From Desmodus rotundus (Eukaryota > Chordata > Mammalia > Chiroptera > Phyllostomidae), in contig NC_071387.1 in NCBI RefSeq assembly GCF_022682495.2, positions 149,404,347 to 149,468,346 of the forward strand: a stretch of 64,000 bases of DNA, given 5' to 3'. Each line of letters begins with the position of its first letter. Positions within the stretch are counted from its first letter, which is position 1. Both the position numbers and the translations under genes were made by a program. The notes beneath the pieces were generated by a model. That model searched no databases. It saw only the letters and a list, made by a program, of their open reading frames with translations, and was not told the DNA's origin. Positions 60,241 to 64,000 of this stretch are shown piece by piece.

Positions 60241-62025
60241 CCTCCACCTTCTCCTTATTAAAAAAAAAACTTAAAATATAATATATGGCTGAAAATGTAA
60301 ACATACAAAATGGCCATCAGAAAAAAAAAAGAAACAAAACAAAAAAACCATCCATGCAGTTATCAGATTTAACAAATAGAACACCTGCTTAAATTTGAGG
60401 TTTAAATAAACGACAAATACTTTTTCAGTATACGGATGTCCTCAATATCACGTAGGCCTCCTTACACCACAAAAATGTATTCTTTTTTAACATATGCAAT
60501 TCAAATTTAACTGGGTGGCCTGTACTTTATCTACTCATTCTGCCACACCCCATGCCTTAACCTGCTTCCTAGAAGCGATACTTTCCAATTTTTATAAGCT
60601 GTTTCTGCTGATAGTTAGCTCCATATTTCTAATAATATTTTTAAATTTCTTGATTTGTGACATTATCTCTTTGCTTCTATGATAATAAATGAAGATTTAG
60701 TTCCATTGTATAGTTTCTAATCCTCATCTTCCTCACTTCCCCATTCCCTCAACAGAATTATACTTGCTTTATTCATTGTTTTTCCTTAGTAAAATTAGTA
60801 AAATGCAAAGACTTTTTTTTATTACATCAACTATAGATAACATTTTGACTTTTTGTAAGGTGAGGCAATGAGTGCTCCCGCCCTATTTTTTATCTCTGCT
60901 TCCCAGGTGTACATCCCACTTTCTGCCTTCTGTGCTTGCTCTACTGAATTGACAAGGTTGATACTATTTACCATCTGTTCTCTAACAATAATTAGGCCTA
61001 TAAGTTGCTTCTAAATATTGAAAATCAACAGTGCTTAGTGCTTACATTATTGTGACAGTGTCAATATTATTCACTGAAGAGCTAATAGTTTCCTATTGTG
61101 AATATTTTAAAAAAATATTTCACCAAAACAGGGCAAATAGTAGTTTCTTACAGGTTAACTGCAATGTGGAATCTGAGATATCACTGCAGTCTTCATACTT
61201 GGGTACATTAAGACCTATCACTCTTTCTCTTACTTTGAAGAGCTGCTTTCTCTCTCATGAGTCATAGTATAACATCACGCATTAGTTATTTAGAAAACAT
61301 TGATTCAATGAGTTATGCAGATTGTCCAACTGTTGACAGATTTTACAATATCAAAAATAACATTTGTTAATATCACCTCTAGTCTTATCAGGTAAATCTT
61401 GAAGTATGGGAAATCTTTCAGGTTCATATCAGTGGAGAGAAGTTCTCCAAAATTCTTATGAAAATTTGTATTTTATCAGTGGCAATATATAATGTCAGTT
61501 TTTTTTTCTTTGAAGCAACAGGCTCATTCCATTCATTTTAGGAAATGTCTGCTCAAACTCCAAGTCTGAATAATCATAGCTTGCCTGTCATTTGTTCAGC
61601 CAAGTAAAATCGATGTTCCATGGCAAAAGCATCTAATTCAGCTCCCAGCTCAAACAGTTACACACGTGCTTATCCCTAAGGACACCCTCATACTGGGGTA
61701 GACAGAAGACTATGCACACTTGTTTTGACACGCAGAATACTGAAAAGACATGTATTCAAGGACCAGGATTAATAAAATTAATAATTTTCACTGTTTCATC
61801 AATGACATTCACAAATGAAAAGTGGCATTTTGTTCTTTACGAGGGCTTGGTAGAGAAGGATTCAGTGCCTGCAAGTGCTGCTTGGTGCCACCACCCTGAT
61901 TTATGCTGAAGCATCAACAATTTTAGCCACCATTGCTTACGCATAATCAGTACAATGCCAAAGCCATAAGAAAGGCATATTATGGGTTAGTATTATTAGG
62001 AAAAGAGCTTTGATCTCACAGACTC
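60241..62025. other. AT-rich sequence, no gene
   Basis: Contains A-rich runs at about 60260-60350 and no frame of interest. I recognise no specific repeat with confidence. Confidence 0.4.
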
Positions 62026-62027
62026 CC

Positions 62028-62095
62028 TGCCAAGGTCTCCCAGTTCTTCAGGGATCCGTGGAGCCCAATTTGAGAAACACTCATGTAGCCTGGAG
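62028..62095 (+). mobile_element. hAT-Charlie-type end
   Basis: 'ccaaggtctcccagttcttc' and 'gcccaatttgagaaacactc' resemble the closing part of a Charlie-type element. Confidence 0.4.
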
Positions 62096-62279
62096 ACTTG
62101 CCTCTGAGGACCCTCTGAGTGCTTTCTCTCTGGACTATAATCCTGAGACTTCCGTTCCAACCTGAGGGTCAGAGCTAACGTTTTCTGGATCCCATGTTAT
62201 CGTTTATTGTTGTTGTTTGCTCCCCGGTTTTCTTACAACCCAGAGAAAGTTACATGGGAGGTAAATGTTTCTGAGTCCT

Positions 62280-62820
62280 TACATATATAAAGAATCTTAA
62301 TTCTATCTTCACACATGATGGTTTAGCTAATATGGAATTACAGCGAGAAAATCATTTTCCCTCAAAACTGTATGTTGCTCCACTGCCTTCTAGCACTTGG
62401 TGTTGCTATTACAAAGCCCATCAGAAGGTGATTCTTGTTTATTTGCAAGTTGTTTCCTTTACGCCCCATTGTGAAAGCACTTCAAATTATGTTTATATCC
62501 TCGGCATTTCTAAATTTCAACATAACGTGGCTATGTGTGGGTCTTTCCATTTTTTTCATTTCTTGTGATAAGCCTTCATTAGACCTTTTAAATCTATAGT
62601 GACATTCCTCAGTTGTTTGAAATATCCTTGCATTATTTCTTTGATAATTATTTTCTATCATTTGTTTTCTCTTTTTGGAACTTCCATTAGTTACCGGTAG
62701 TTTTGGACACCTGAATATATTTAGTTTTCTTTCCACATTTATAATTTTATCTTTAAGTAACATTTTCTAGCTCTTTGACTTTTCTACTTTCTGAGTAATA
62801 TTTCCACTTTGATTTGTAAT
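62280..62820 (-). mobile_element. Old L1M 5' region, antisense (probable)
   Basis: 'ctccactgccttctagcact', 'tgtgtgggtctttccatttt' and 'agttttctttccacatttat' fit the reverse 5' region of old L1M elements. Diverged. Confidence 0.45.
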
Positions 62821-62859
62821 GTTTCTATTTAATTTATTTATTTTTGGCAGTTATATTTT

Positions 62860-64000
62860 ATTTTTCAAGACATATTTCCTACTTTTTTATTGATTATGCT
62901 ATTACGATTGTCCCAACTTTTCTCCCTTTGCCCCTCTCCCCCAGCACCCCCACTCTCTCCGACGGTCCCTCCTCCTTTGCTCATGTCCATGGGTCTTGCA
63001 TATAAGTTATTTGGCAACTCAATTTCCTATACTTCCTCTTAACATCCCCCTGCCTATTTTGTACCTACCAATTTGTATTTCCTAATCCCAGCACCTTTTC
63101 CCCTATTCTCTCCCTTCCCCCTCCCATTTGATAACCATCCATATCTATGATTCTGTTTCTGCTCTGCTCATTTGCTTAGTTTGTTTTTTAGATTCAATTA
63201 TTGATAGTTATGGATTTATTGCCATTTTAATGTTCATAGTTTTGATCTTCTTCTTTTTCTTAAATAAGTCCCTTTAATATTTCATATAATAATGGTTTGG
63301 TGATAATGTAAATTCCTTTAACTTTACCTTGTCTGGGAAGCCCTTTATCTGCCCTTCAATTATATGTGATTGCTTTGCTGAATAGAGTAATCTTGGTTGT
63401 AGGCCCTTGCTTTTCATCACTTTGAATACTTCTTGCCAATACCTTCTAGCCTGCAAAGTTTCTTTTGAGCTGCAGTCTTATGGTAACTCTTTTGTGGGTA
63501 ACTATCTGCTTTTCTCTTGCTGCTTTTAAGATTCTCTGTTTATTTTTAACCTTTAGCATTTCATTGTGGTATGTCTTGGAGTGGGTCTCTTTGCATCCAC
63601 CTTGTTTGGGACTCTCTATGCTTCCTGAACTTGCATGTCTATTTCCTTCACCAAACTAGGGAAGTTTACTTTCATTATTTTTTCAAATAGGTTTCCAATT
63701 TTTTGCTGTTTCTCTTCTCCTTCTGGAACCCTTATGATGCAAATGTTGGAATGCCTGAAGTTGTCCCAGACTCCTTACATTATCCTTAATTTTTTGGATT
63801 TTTTTTTCCTTCTTGCTGTACTAATTGGATGTCTTTTTCTTCCTTATGTTCCAAATCATTGATTTGATTCTCATCTTCATCCACTCTGCTGTTGATTCCC
63901 TATAAATTGTTCTTTATTGCAATTAGTGTCTCCTTCATTTCTGGTTGGATCATTTTTATGCTGTTGAGGTACTCACCAAGTTCCTTGAGCATTCTTATAA
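62860..64000 (-). mobile_element. Bat L1-type element, cut by window end
   Basis: Reverse L1-type repeat. It starts with 'ttttttattgattatgctat' and a C-rich stretch ('gcccctctcccccagcaccc'), then a long well-preserved run with 'ggtttggtgataatgtaaat', 'agtaatcttggttgtaggcc' and 'tgcttcctgaacttgcatgt', and runs out of the window. Such blocks are abundant in bat genomes. Which L1 part it is cannot be settled here; frames of 60-75 codons are not genes. Confidence 0.65.

Overview
This window is mammalian nuclear DNA, almost certainly from a bat of the Yangochiroptera type. The key evidence is a set of tRNA-derived SINEs of the bat VES type (A box TGGCTCAGTGG, B box GGTTCGATTCC, A-rich tail). With them are L1 copies, ancient MIR and L2 fragments, MaLR LTRs, hAT-Charlie, Tigger and mariner remnants. 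This is a typical eutherian repeat layer with bat-specific young insertions. Family names come from recognising consensus sequences by eye; no database search was run.

I find no intact protein-coding gene, no tRNA or rRNA gene and no CRISPR, operon or other prokaryote-style system. The window reads as intergenic or intronic DNA. The one gene-like object is a 5'-truncated, intronless retrocopy of SUPT5H (the elongation factor SPT5 of DSIF) at about 57855-58888. It has one frameshift, a 3' UTR with AATAAA, and a poly(A) tail.

Layout. 1-2 kb: an L1 3' end, then a TA-flanked mariner-type MITE (271-1053) split by a reverse L1 fragment, then an AT-rich perfect inverted repeat. 2-14 kb: L2, MIR, two reverse VES SINEs and much unique sequence, with two CTCF-like motifs. 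14-17 kb: a forward L1 3' part with a nested SINE, then a deleted mariner (16426-16975) that appears to carry a piece of MER20. 17-25 kb: MIR, hAT and L2 fragments, a diverged duplication, a CpG cluster with paired CACGTG boxes, and two SINEs. 25-31 kb: a polypurine tract, a hAT element, MaLR LTRs and an AT-rich homeodomain-motif cluster. 31-38 kb: mostly unique AT-rich DNA with a lone CpG cluster near 35.9-36.0 kb. 38-46 kb: several L1 segments, a MaLR LTR, two SINEs and a pyrimidine microsatellite. 46-51 kb: largely unique, with a small young L1 tail. 51-56 kb: old L1 segments, one split by a MaLR LTR. 57-59 kb: the SUPT5H retrocopy. 59-64 kb: AT-rich DNA ending in reverse L1-type sequence that runs off the window.

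The findings I consider most worth checking are the mariner element with a MER20-like filler, the SUPT5H retrocopy with a 280-codon open frame, the SINE-borne and unique CTCF-like motifs, and the two isolated CpG clusters. I did not find evidence for a new multi-gene biological system.
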